This document shows, piece by piece, positions 1 through 9,754 of a stretch of DNA of 36,910 nt. Every line of letters starts with the position of its first letter. Position 1 is the stretch's first letter. Source of the stretch: Intoshia linei (lineage: Eukaryota; Orthonectida; Rhopaluridae). The DNA lies in NCBI GenBank assembly GCA_001642005.1, contig LWCA01000244.1, positions 1 to 36,910 of the forward strand. The letters are read 5' to 3'. Made by a program: the position numbers and the translations under genes. The notes under the pieces are model-generated. The model was given only the letters and a program-made list of their open reading frames with translations, was not told the DNA's origin and searched no databases.

Positions 1-149
1 TTAACTTCATATTAATTTATATTTAAATATGCACGGGTCCCCGCCTGAGCAAATGTTAATATCATGGTCTATAAATTTTTATATACCATCCTTGAGGTAA
101 ATGGGAAACATTGGCGAGGTATACTTTTTATACAAAAAAAAGTTGGACA

Positions 150-192
150 GCCTAGTACATAACAGTCAACCTAGTATGATATAAAATTTAAA
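150..192. repeat. Copy of dispersed repeat A, inside GPD1 intron 2
   Basis: The segment with TAGTACATAACAGTCAACCT recurs as its reverse complement near 16745-16770 and in a looser form near 20215-20245. In those copies it neighbours a TCTGCCGAGG-like motif. It has no coding content. The identity of the element is unknown. Confidence 0.6.
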
Positions 193-199
193 TATTTAC

Positions 200-1491
200 C
201 ACATTTCCCGAAATTTTGTGTCCCGGAAGGTATTTTACGTTTTCATGTTTAGTATTGATAATGTCAGTCAATTTTTCTCCTCCAATAATTTCTTCATAAA
301 CATACATTCGAACCTCGTCATCAAATATTTCATCATTCAAAACGTTTTTTCCAACAATTTTTGCTATTGCAGACCCCCTAGTATTTTCATTTTAAATAAT
401 AATTATTATAATAATGGTACGATAAACAGTAGTCAATACAATTAGCTAATGTTTGCACATGTAAAACTTATACTTAGTTTACATATATTATACGTATTTT
501 ATGTTTCTTTTGAAAGCATATTTTAAAGGTATACATTGTATACCTACGCATTGTATATTATACATTTTGAGTATAATTTTTTAATTTTTAAATAAATTTT
601 AAAACTAATGAAACAGCAAATATAATGTGCCCGTTTACGGCGGTACATTGTATGGTAGGGTCTAACATACATGTATATGGAAAAATTTTCACATTTTCTG
701 AATACTTAGCACGCAATGCCTTTCAGATTTACATGCAATACCATAATTAACAAAATCAATTACAACCACAATTACAACATCGATAATTATCAGAGACGAA
801 CTTAACGTATATGAGACTTCATCTCGGGGAACTTGACCTGAATATTTAAAAATGTATAAAAATTGGGCTTCGTTTTACCAAATTGAATAATTAAATTTTT
901 TATTATCATAACCAGGATCATGACCCTCTTGGGAGAGCTCAATAAAGTTTTTGTATAATGGGGTCACATTTTTCCAAATTGAGCATTAAAAAATTATATT
1001 GTTGAATATCGTAAATATTATGTGTGTTCATTTAAAAAATTTAAGCCAAGAGCCTTGGAGGTGTGTAGGAACTATGAAACTACGAATCATTTGCGGAAAT
1101 CTTTTTAGAGTTCTATTTTTCATTTTCGGTAGCATCGACAAACATTCGAAGATATATTCAAGTAGATTCGGTTCTGATCAGAACTGTTTTGTCTTATGTT
1201 TACACTGTCAAACCCACACCTGTTTTCCCGTTATAATTAGATAAAATCGATAAATAGGTAAGCTAAAGCAAAATAAGTAGGGCCAGTAAGTTTGGCATGG
1301 TAATACATCCTTTAGAGAAAATGGAGTCCAAAATGTATAGTTAACCTTGAAAAGGAAGTCAAATAAAATATTGTTTATTATACACGTTAAACAAACCCAA
1401 ATATATGTTGTATTTATTTATCAATATTTAAAAAGGAAATTTACCAATTTCCTGAACCAATTATAGATATTTTTGTTTTTTCTATAGCCAT
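200..1491 (-). CDS. GPD1: Cytosolic glycerol-3-phosphate dehydrogenase (NAD+), 5' end only
   Basis: This enzyme interconverts dihydroxyacetone phosphate and glycerol 3-phosphate with NAD(H) in the cytosol. Exon 1 (1491-1445) encodes a 15-residue start, [15 protein letters not shown], plus two bases of a Trp codon. Exon 2 (377-200) resumes in the matching phase with [11 protein letters not shown] and later [16 protein letters not shown]. Together they give the Rossmann fingerprint GSGNWGSAIA and the conserved [11 protein letters not shown] segment of the family. Exon 1 ends at a GTAAAT donor; exon 2 opens after CTAG and closes at GTAAAT in phase 0. Intron 1 is 1,067 nt, much longer than most introns here. 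The next exon would encode the VPDVV region; I do not see it in 199-1, so the gene continues off the left edge. The start is the first ATG of exon 1 and lies where GPD1 proteins begin. Only the NAD-binding start is visible, so whether the rest is intact is unknown. Confidence 0.93.
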
Positions 1492-2464
1492 TGTTATATT
1501 CAGTTTTAAGTTAAGTTTAAAATAAATTAATACTAAATTCCATGTAAATATGTTTATTTTTATAATTTTGCGTTTATATTTACCTCAATGTTTATTTCAA
1601 ACTTGGTAGATTTCCTGGTAAGTTTTCGTGTTGATTTTTTTTAAATTATATTTCAATTCTATGGAATTTAAAGTATTTTCATGAACTTTAATGAGACAAT
1701 TAAGCTACATTTTTTATTATAATTCTGTACTAAAAATATACATTTAATTGGTACACTATAAAACTTTATAATATGAATTTTCACAAAACACTTCTTGCAC
1801 TAATTTGAAAAATGAAACGATGTTGTAAAATATGTGTTATTCGTAAATATATTTTGTAGTAAGGTCAATGTGATTACTTTGAAAATTTTAGCCACAATGT
1901 ACATGTATAAGCAAGTAAAATTTATAACAATGTTCATGATTTCACCCTTTTACTGTCTGTGTATTCTATACTATATACAGCAATTTCACTTCACACGTCT
2001 GTGTATTCTATGATATACACAGCATAATTTGAAAAACTTTAATTTTTTTATATTATATTATAATATAATTATTCATTATGTATTTTCACATATTTATATA
2101 ATCTTCGAATTTAATATCAATTTCACAAATATTTATTAATTTATTCAAATTATTTAGAAAGGGTTCGTTATTTTCTACATGAATCGATAGTGAAATATTA
2201 TTCAATTTAGAATAGAAGTTTTTTTAACACACTGATTCCATACATTTTTTAAAATGAAAAACATTTTAATATTACGTATTTTAATTTATGTACTTTTTTT
2301 ACATAGAAACATTATGAAGCAAAATTATTTTGTTTAAAACAAAGTGAATTTTAATATTATGTATTTTAAATTAAATAGAATCGACTGTATTTTTTAATAA
2401 ATTGGGCCCTCTTTTTAAGATATATATGTAAAGTACTTTTATTAATTTGGGGACATTTCTTAAT
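1492..2464. other. Intergenic region upstream of GPD1; no gene seen
   Basis: A+T-rich sequence that should hold the GPD1 promoter, since the gene reads leftward from 1491. I see no convincing TATA box and no open exon. A local duplication of GTCTGTGTATTCTAT lies at about 1957-2010. The flank from about 2340 is related to 7440-7560, which suggests transposon-derived DNA. Confidence 0.5.
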
Positions 2465-2513
2465 GAGTTCCCTGGGCTACAGCCCATATTGCCCATGCCT
2501 TAGAACGGCTCTG
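2465..2513. mobile_element. Solitary hAT-like terminal sequence
   Basis: Read on the minus strand from 2513, this starts CAGAGCCGTTCTAAGG and continues GGGCAATATGGGC. A CAG start followed by a GC-rich tract is typical of hAT terminal inverted repeats. No partner end was found nearby, so this is probably a remnant. Confidence 0.4.
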
Positions 2514-2574
2514 TCCATGGTACACTTTTATTTTACTGAGAATCCAAACTTTAAGGTTGTCTTTAAGTTTGGTT

Positions 2575-2720
2575 CAAAAATTTCTAAAACTCAAAATTAA
2601 ACTAAAATTAATATATAAATGAAAATTTTATACATTCTACAACTTGCCCGTGGAATGTGTACATTTCACAGTTGCACATATTCTATGCAACATATATTGC
2701 AACATAACAACATAAGTATA
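2575..2720. repeat. Arm 1 of a long-range inverted repeat
   Basis: The stretch around AATATATAAATGAAAATTTT, followed by a segment containing TTCTATGCAACATATA, reappears as its reverse complement at about 6240-6425. The pair is about 3.6 kb apart and flanks the nested hAT block at 3582-5716. It could be two opposite insertions of one repeat or the ends of one large element. Confidence 0.5.
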
Positions 2721-3207
2721 ACTATATATACAATACAAATACAAAATATATACAAAATAACTATATTTCAAGTTTTGTTAGAAAACTTTGCGTCTTATAC
2801 TCAACAATACATTCAAAATTAAAATCTGTGATTACTTTAGTTTAATTTTGTTTATTTTTAAGTAATATAAATAATTTTATACATTGTAATTAAAAATAAG
2901 GTTTATACACTAATATTTAATATAATTAAAAAGTTAATTGATTTTCTCAATTTTATCAATATATTTAATTTGTAGATTCTTAAAATTGTTAATTTCTTTT
3001 TAGTGATTATCAATTTAGTTTTAAAACTACATTTAGTAGTTAAATTATGGGACGAAAATTAAAATCAAATATCAGTGTTACCCTAAGATAGTACTATTTA
3101 CTAATTTTATTAGCGAACGATATTAATTTTAAACTTCAATAATTTGCCAAATTTTATAGTCGCAACATGTTCTCATCCTTGTTGCAATCTTATAAGAAGT
3201 AAACTTT

Positions 3208-3522
3208 TTAGAAATAGTCGTCAGTTGTGGAAAAATTTAAATTACCAAAATAATGATTATTTTGAGTATATTCATGGTTAACATTTTTGATAACTTCAGT
3301 TTCAGATTAAATGCAATTCTGTGGAAAATGTCCACCATTAACCTGTAGCTCATGTTTTAGTGATTCGTTGACCTTATTTTTCAATAATTTACTAACATTC
3401 TTATCAATCTCCCTAGTAAATGGGTCTTGTTGATTTATTAATTTCAATGGAGATGTGTCTTGATTTGGATTATCAATTGAATATTTTTTTGTAGTTTCTG
3501 CAGTCTTTAAGAATTTATTCAT
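3208..3522 (-). CDS. Unrecognised small gene, possibly with one tiny intron
   Basis: I do not recognise the product. The minus strand is open from ATG at 3522 to TAA at 3208 (105 codons), apart from one in-frame TAA at 3309-3307. The encoded residues are polar and varied (for example NPNQDTSPLKLINQQDP, then NHYFGNLNFSTTDDYF before the last stop), unlike chance translations of the surrounding A+T-rich DNA. A 42-nt GT...AG segment (3335-3294) would remove the inner TAA and keep the frame, giving exons 3522-3336 and 3293-3208 and a product of about 90 residues. Its donor GTGGAC and acceptor CTGAAG are weak compared with other introns in the window. The alternative is a nonsense mutation in a decaying gene. 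A mid-protein segment rich in Lys and Leu could be helical. No signal peptide or membrane segment is seen. Confidence 0.4.
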
Positions 3523-4185
3523 GAAGAATAAATATTGAATTTGTTGATAAAAATTGGCAAATCTATTTTATTAAATTAGAACAGTTTTTCTTAACCATTG
3601 TATAATTACATGTTTTATTTTAAACGATTCATTAGTTTAAATGATAATTTCGTTTTATACTAATTTATCTGAATCATGATACTAGTATCATAATTCAAAT
3701 ATTAAAAAAAAATCTAAGCTAAGTACCCACATTATTTTTTTAAACTTTAAAGTACAAAGTGTATAATATTAACAAATTTCTCAAGTTTATACAAACCGTC
3801 TAAAAACGCAAATTAGAAAATTTTAGACAAAATATACCCAATTTGTATTAGACATAAAAAATTGAGGACTGTGTTATGAAAAGAAAAAACTATGGGATTA
3901 AGTTAGTGATCGAAAAAATGGTCCGCATGTACCCTAGGTGGACACGATAGAATTTAAGTTTTTTCTTTGGAATCTTAATATAATGACAACAAAGATATAA
4001 AAATTCTACAAACCACACTACTATGGAATACTTTCTACAATGTAGAAACAGTGCTTGTAAAACTTTTTTGAGCATTCACCCCCAATAAAACAATTATTAT
4101 GACATGTCATAATTGTGTAAAAATACACAATTTAATAAAAAAAATACAGTCATTGTAATTGCCATAATTTATTTATTGATTAGAA

Positions 4186-5245
4186 CAGTGTTTCTCAACC
4201 TTTTTTACTACGCAGAACCCTTATGAAATTTCAAAAAATCGCGGAAGCTAATAGCATGATCAAAAATTTTTTTTCGCTTGTCGCATATATAAAACAATTT
4301 GATTTTAATTAAAAAATTACGCTTTTAATATTGAAAACATAAATTTTTTAATAAAGAAATTTATTTTTCTTTCTCAATGAAAAATTTGGGCCTGATATTT
4401 TTTATAGAAGTTTTTAATTCTTGGACGTGTTTTTGAAAGACATACACAAAGTTCCTCTTTTACCGAGAGCAGCTTTGCCCGTTTCTTATGCTTAATTGCT
4501 GTCAATGCAGAAAATGCCAATTCACAAAAGTAGAATGTTGAAAATTGCATTAGAATTTTTAAGGCCTTTACTGCAATTATGGGAAATTCCTTTTTAACTA
4601 ATAACCAAAATTCATCAAGATTTAAGTTACCATGTTTCAATTTTAAAGTTCTGTCACTTGAAATACTAAAAAGATCTCATTTCAATTTTCTTACAACTTT
4701 CTAATTAAAAAAAATCTATTTTATTTATACTTGGAAAGCTTCTTCACCACCAAAATTTAAATACTCACAATTTCCCAGGAATTTGCCAAAATTCCCATTT
4801 CCCGACAAGGAGTAAGGAACACACGGAATTTAGCCGGTAAAACCAGTTGCCTCCCTCACTACGAAGAAGCATCCAGGCCCGTGAGAGATAAATTTTTAGT
4901 TAAATATCATTATAAAGAGGTAAAGTAACTTATTTAAATTATTTCAAGAGAGTTGGGTCAGTAAAAACCCACTTTATTTACAATATTTCTTATAAAGATA
5001 ATTTGAATTATTATTACTTTTTAACATTATTTTTTAGGTTCGCATACTCACAACGTATAATAATTTTATTAAAACTTATTTGATTTAAATTTGAGAAATG
5101 ATGTTGTTTCATTGCATACAACAGTAATTTAGAAAACTTTAAATTGAAAAATATCGCATTTATATTTCACGGAACCCCCATTAAATTTTTAAAAATTTTT
5201 GCATTAAACCCTTGGGTTCTGCGGAACATAGGTTGAGAACCACTA
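4186..5245 (-). mobile_element. Non-autonomous hAT transposon, 1,060 bp
   Basis: The left end is CAGTGTTTCTCAACC; the right end reads inward as TAGTGGTTCTCAACC. Both continue into a GCAGAACCC motif (right end CCGCAGAACCC). It is flanked by 8-bp repeats GATTAGAA (4178-4185) and GATTGGAA (5246-5253), matching 7 of 8, the duplication length of hAT elements. It carries only the transposase C-terminus. A GC-richer patch at 4800-4880 is part of the element. Confidence 0.85.
4374..4640 (-). pseudogene. hAT transposase C-terminal remnant (ZBED5/FAM200-like)
   Basis: This 88-codon open stretch encodes the hAT C-terminal dimerisation region. It has a Leu-Asp-Glu-Phe-Trp opening, then FCELAFSALTAIKHKKR, LLSVKEELCVCLSK and a final KKYQAQIFH. 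That order (CE-x-AFS, then K-x-K-x-R, then the EELRVxLSK-like block, then the QAQ end) matches transposases of the ZBED5/FAM200 group. The catalytic core, zinc finger and most of the protein are missing, so it cannot be an active transposase. It lies between the inverted repeats of the 1,060-bp element and reads in the same direction as the lost gene would. Confidence 0.8.
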
Positions 5246-5339
5246 GATTGGAATATCAATTAGATAAGCAAATTTAAAAAAAATTTGATTTTGACATTTG
5301 GTTAAACTGAATGTATGAAAGGGTTAAGTCAATTTTATA

Positions 5340-5590
5340 CACGAAACATCTAAAATTTGGTTTTTTTTTTTGGAATCAGATAGAGAGATTTCCAATATAA
5401 AATTTTGATAAAATTGGATTTTTCAAAAAAATATTGGTAAAATGGGATTATTTCCTCAAAGGTTGGTAAAATTGGGTTTTTTCTTTTGGGATCTGATAGA
5501 GGGTTTTTTATCTAAAAGTTTGGTAAAAAATGATTTTTTCCTTAAGGGTTAGTAAAATTTTAATTTTTTCACATATTTGACTAAATTGAA
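5340..5590 (+). repeat. Degenerate minisatellite, TTGGTAAAA(T/C)TGG-type units
   Basis: About seven imperfect units of roughly 30-40 bp, each with a TTGGTAAAAT core, a GG(G)ATTTTTTC tract and an A/T-rich spacer. The same unit forms arrays at 6780-7105 and 12175-12500. It sits in the right flank of the outer hAT-like element, so it may have spread with transposons. Confidence 0.6.
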
Positions 5591-5729
5591 TAAAATATGT
5601 TAAAAATTTATCATTCACCCCCTATTTACTTTTAAACATCTAAAATTTTAGTATTCACCCCCTCATAAAAATATTCATCTCATGGGGGTGACTGGTTACC
5701 CCTATGAGAAGCACTGTTCTACATGGAAT

Positions 5730-6239
5730 ATAAATAGTATAATTAAAACACTAAATGTTCATTTTTGAAATTTATGTTTTCACTGTCAAAAAAAATATCC
5801 AATAGATATTATCCAGTACATTACCATTTTAAAATTGACTTATATTTTTCGAAATGATGTATTCTAAATAAAAATAAATACAGTAAACAATTTTACGGGA
5901 ATACCAAAAACATTCGTTTCAATTTAGATTAAATCAAATTTTAATTTGCAAAGTGAAACAAATGTTGATGTAATATAAATCTTAAATGTAAATAAAATTT
6001 TAAATGGCTATAGAATATACTAATTTGTTCTAATTTTAAATTTTTTTGACATCTAATGGAAAAATTCAATTTTACAAACCATTTAGTAAAAAATTCAGTT
6101 AAATCAAACCTTTACATTTTAAATATAAATAAATAGTAAATACACAATTATGATTATGAGGAATTTATAAATTTATGAATTCATTATAGCAAAATATATA
6201 TTTATAGTAAATATGAAACGTTTTTATATATTCGCAAAC
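5730..6239. other. Intergenic, no gene seen
   Basis: A+T-rich DNA with no open exon. A short piece near 6050-6115 (TTCAATTTTACAAACCATTT) resembles single minisatellite units in reverse orientation. Confidence 0.4.
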
Positions 6240-6425
6240 ATACTACGACATATACGTGTGTATATGTTGCATAGAATGTGTAAAACTCTGAAATGTATAC
6301 ATTCATACGTCATTCATTGATTTGTATATTTCATGGACATTCTATGAGTTAGTGTAAAATGTGTAAAATTTTCATTTATATATTAATTTTGAATTTTAGA
6401 TTTTTTTAACAAAACTTTAAAAGGC
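6240..6425. repeat. Arm 2 of a long-range inverted repeat
   Basis: Reverse-complement copy of 2575-2720, including TATATGTTGCATAGAATGTG and TAAAATTTTCATTTATATAT. It is divergent but collinear. Confidence 0.5.
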
Positions 6426-6779
6426 TTTTTTTAGACATTTTTATGAACAAAATTTTAAAAGGAGTTTTTAGGTAATTTTTTTTGAACCATAAAACATAAC
6501 CACATGAAATTTTTATGAATAACATTTTTAAAAATTATTTATCATCAAATTTTATACTAGAGTCTTTAGTTTAGAGCAGTGTTTCCCAAACTTTTTTACA
6601 TATGGTATCTATTTATTTGGTTTAGTCATTAGTTAAATGAAAAAATTAACAAGAAAGTAAGGCTTGATAAGCATACCGACTAAAATTTTGTAAACTATAT
6701 GGAATTTCATGGTTGCATAAAGCAATCTAATTCAATACACAAAATAAAAAGAAAGCGTGTTTTAAAATCGAATGTCATA

Positions 6780-7105
6780 TTTAATAAAATGGATTTTTCT
6801 TTTTAAGATTGGTAAAACTAGATTTTTCACTAAATGGTTTGTAAAATTTGATTTTTCTTTTAGGGTTGGTAAATCTAGGTTTTTCTTTAGAGGATGGGTA
6901 AAACTAGATTTTTCCTTTTAAGGTTGGTAAAACGGGATTTTTTCGTAAAGGGTTGGTAAAACTGGAGTTTTTTTTTAGAGTTGTTAAAACTAGATTTTTT
7001 CATAAAGGTTGAATAAAACTGTATATTTCCTTTTAGAGTTTGTAAAACACGATTTTTTTTCAAAGGTTGGGTAAAACTGGATATTTGTTTTAGAGTTGGT
7101 TCATT
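6780..7105 (+). repeat. Minisatellite array, about ten units near 31 bp
   Basis: Head-to-tail imperfect units with consensus close to GGTTGGTAAAACTGGATTTT followed by TCCTTTTAA. Cores are visible at about 6808, 6865, 6893, 6922, 6952, 7003 and 7065. Unit length varies through homopolymer changes in the T tracts. Confidence 0.75.
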
Positions 7106-7157
7106 TGAAAATATTCACCATGCAGTCATAAAAAATTCTTGAGAATTCTTGAAAAAT

Positions 7158-7331
7158 TTATTTTCTCACTTTTTTCTGAGAGAAATCAAATATGATATTA
7201 TCAAAACTGATATCATTCTCAATTGACATTAAGGAGAGCGCATTCAAACGAGGTTGAGCTAAGCAATTTCGAAGTTCATTCTTAATTATTTTTAGTTTAG
7301 AAAAAGTTCTTTCACCTTTGCAATTTGCAAC
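7158..7331 (-). pseudogene. hAT transposase C-terminal remnant (ZMYM/TTF-type)
   Basis: Read leftward from 7331, the frame encodes VANCKGERTFSKLKIIKNEL, then a segment containing RLNALSLMSIEND, and ends at a TAA. The family signature is (A/V)xxxERxFSKLKxIKxxLR...RLxxLxLLSIExD, the hAT dimerisation domain. Just upstream, 7355-7332 reads LFPNIV in another frame, so at least one indel has broken it. No start codon or catalytic region remains. Confidence 0.7.
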
Positions 7332-7780
7332 CATATAACAATATTAGGAAATAGTGATTCCAATTTATCACTTTTTATAAATTTATACATATCAAAAATG
7401 TTATTGCTTGTTTTTTCTTAATCAAACTAATGTTTAAGTTGTTGACATTCTGTTTCTTAAGATATAAATGGGAAGTATTTTTTAATAAATTGTGGCCTTT
7501 TTTAACGATATAACTGTAAATTATAAGCCTATGTAATTTTTTCTAAAAATGGGACGTTTGCACAATGTTTAATCGATTGTTTATTGTCTAAAAATTAAAA
7601 ATAACGGTTGATACTTGGTCATAATAATAATAGATCTCTCGTGACTGTATTCCGAACATGTGCCTCCTAGCCCTCTCTCCACAAAGTTGGTCGGAGAATA
7701 TTATTCTAAAATACGAAAAACAATTAGTTCCCCGTAATGTCGCTATAAAAATTAACACAGCTAAATACTATATAAATTAT

Positions 7781-8737
7781 CATTAGTTAAACATTGTAAC
7801 ATTGAGAAACATGTCTCATATACCCAATTGTAGGTAGCGATATAATTCATATTTTTTGACGTTTTTCATTTAAATGTAAGTTTTTGAATATAAAACATAA
7901 GCAAATAAATATACATACTAAAATATAATTATAATGAATTAGCGGTAAACCTTGTAAAAAACATTTACCAACACTTTAAAATTATTTGATACATCAAACA
8001 AAACCTAATTAATTATTTATATATATCATGTAGTAAATACACTAAATTAAAAACATAATTATATAATTATTTAATTAATATTGTTGTAAAATTTAAAAAA
8101 TCTATATATTTTAATAATATTATATATAAATATATAAATAAATTGTATTTGATTAATAAAAGACTTAAAATTCAACAATGGTCTAGTTATAATATACTCT
8201 GATATAAATTTCTAAATATAGTACTGATCATTATCTTTTAGGTGCTATATTTTTAGTACTAGTAAATTTAAAAAAAAATGTAAATAAAACGAGAATCATT
8301 TTATTTATATTACTTGTGTCTAAAATTAATTATTTCGATAATTTTTAAACAGGAATTTGTAAATTAAAATTAAAAGAAATGTGCAATAATAATAAATAAA
8401 TGGTTTTCTTTAATTCCATATGATACCCTTCAAAAGAAATTAAAAATAAAATTTATTTTAACCTGATATTGTGTATTTTAAAATATTGACACATTTTCTA
8501 CATTGTTTATTTTAACCAAATTAATATTTATATTAATTTAACGTTTTGTGCAGTTTGATAGTATCAAAATTTCAATAATTGCAAAGTTAATAATTTAAAA
8601 ATATAAAATTTTATCATATTTAAAATATTTAAATATCAACAATTTGATTCAATTGAAACTAAACAAACCACATATCAAAAAAGCAAAAAAACAGTAACTA
8701 ATTAAATTTTACCCGTTTCAATATACCTTTAGATAAA
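7781..8737. other. Intergenic region upstream of the homeobox gene
   Basis: Almost pure A+T sequence with no open exon, terminal repeat or tandem array. It presumably includes the promoter and 5' leader of the homeobox gene. No TATA box can be told apart from background at this composition. Confidence 0.4.
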
Positions 8738-9496
8738 ATGGAACAATACAGTCACTTAATCAACAAATTAAATTTAATGGACTTGGTGGAACCTTTATGG
8801 AGGCGCAATTTTAAACTTTGCAGTAAATATCTTAAATATTTCAATTTCAATTCATACCACTACAATCACTATATATTTAATAAAATGCAATTGTACTTGA
8901 AGGAAAATTACAAAAATGATTGTGGAAAACTCGACAATATCACTTTGAGTAATTATAAAAATGTGTTAAAATGGTTCAATTACCTTAAAAATTCAAATGT
9001 CGTTAATATGAATAAAATTAATAATATCAATAATATCAATGATGCCATCGAAAATGATACTCAAATTGTAAATGTTAAAAAAAATGATCTTGATTTACCG
9101 CGTAATTTTCAATTCAACTCTAATTGTAATTGTAAATGTATTCAAAAGTACAATCCAAAATACGATACCGAATTTAATTTAAATTACAATCAAGAATACA
9201 ATTTAAACTCTCAAACTTTGTTTCAAAATAACATGTTTAACAAATTCAATCGTTTACCAAATAAACATGATCCCATGCTCATGGAAAACCATATTTATGG
9301 TTTTCCAGATACAATGAAACATTTTGTTAAAAATAAGTATTCTAAAAGACAATTGTGTATTTTGAATAAGTGGATTAAATTTAATGCAAATAATCCTTAT
9401 GCCTCCAAATCTGATATCAGACTTCTCGTTTTAAAAACTGGACTCACTTATAAACAAATACGAAAATGGTTATCCAATAAACGCATGAGAAAATGA
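8738..9496 (+). CDS. Divergent TALE-class homeodomain protein, single exon
   Basis: A 252-residue putative nuclear transcription factor whose homeodomain is the last ~57 residues (196-252). Helix 1 has ILNKWI (208-213). The loop carries the three-residue TALE extension with NPY (219-221). Helix 3 ends QIRKWLSNKRMRK, with W244, N247 and R249 at the canonical DNA-contact positions 48, 51 and 53. It aligns without gaps to the Iroquois-type TALE loop and helices (WLNEHRKNPYPTKGE...). Two oddities: the near-invariant Phe49 is Leu245, and position 50 is Ser. The N-terminal 195 residues are Asn/Tyr-rich with repeated N-N-I and Y-N-x-x-Y-N motifs, and I see no MEIS, PBC or IRO box. The start is the first ATG after in-frame stops. 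AATAAA lies 16 nt after the TGA. The subclass cannot be assigned. Confidence 0.85.
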   Translation: MEQYSHLINKLNLMDLVEPLWRRNFKLCSKYLKYFNFNSYHYNHYIFNKMQLYLKENYKNDCGKLDNITLSNYKNVLKWFNYLKNSNVVNMNKINNINNINDAIENDTQIVNVKKNDLDLPRNFQFNSNCNCKCIQKYNPKYDTEFNLNYNQEYNLNSQTLFQNNMFNKFNRLPNKHDPMLMENHIYGFPDTMKHFVKNKYSKRQLCILNKWIKFNANNPYASKSDIRLLVLKTGLTYKQIRKWLSNKRMRK

Positions 9497-9511
9497 ATTA
9501 GTTGAATTTAT

Positions 9512-9517
9512 AATAAA
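9512..9517 (+). terminator. Polyadenylation signal of the homeobox gene
   Basis: AATAAA, 15 bases beyond the TGA stop. It implies a very short 3' UTR. Confidence 0.6.
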
Positions 9518-9754
9518 TTTTTGTTTGTTTAAATTTTTAATTCCAAATCTTTAAATTCAAATTGCAACTTACTTTATAGTTTGTTTGTAAATTAATGATA
9601 AGTTATTAAGTTTTGGTATGCACAAATTCCTAAGCATGTATGCTTTATGTCCGTTGCTTTCGATTTTATTCAGCTTGTTACATGTTATATAAATTCTTTT
9701 TATTTTATTGACTTTAGATTGGAGCATTAATTAATTCAGTCATTATGTATATTT

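Larger units (their letters stand above)
3582..5716. mobile_element. Outer, degenerate hAT-like element
   Basis: The left end reads CAGTTTTTCTTAACC. The right end, on the other strand, reads CAGTGCTTCTCATAGGGG. Both flanks contain ATTCACCCCC-type sequence near 4073, 5614 and 5655, as expected if they belong to one element split by a later insertion. No clean target duplication is visible. A younger hAT element at 4186-5245 is nested inside. An 18-bp perfect palindrome (ATTATGACATGTCATAAT) lies at 4096-4113. Confidence 0.45.
6577..7780 (-). mobile_element. hAT-derived element with internal minisatellite and transposase scrap
   Basis: The left end, CAGTGTTTCCCAAACTTTTTT, is a typical hAT terminal sequence. 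The interior holds the minisatellite at 6780-7105 and a transposase C-terminus at 7331-7158. The right end is not defined and the coordinate given is approximate; no target duplication could be assigned. The GC-richer stretch near 7655-7695 resembles parts of the elements near 11570 and 12590. Confidence 0.5.

Noticed and set aside
218-445. 75-codon open frame on the plus strand
   Set aside because: It is the antisense of GPD1 exon 2, whose minus-strand reading matches the enzyme family.
4096-4113. 18-bp perfect palindrome ATTATGACATGTCATAAT as a regulatory operator
   Set aside because: It lies inside a degenerate hAT element with no gene beside it.
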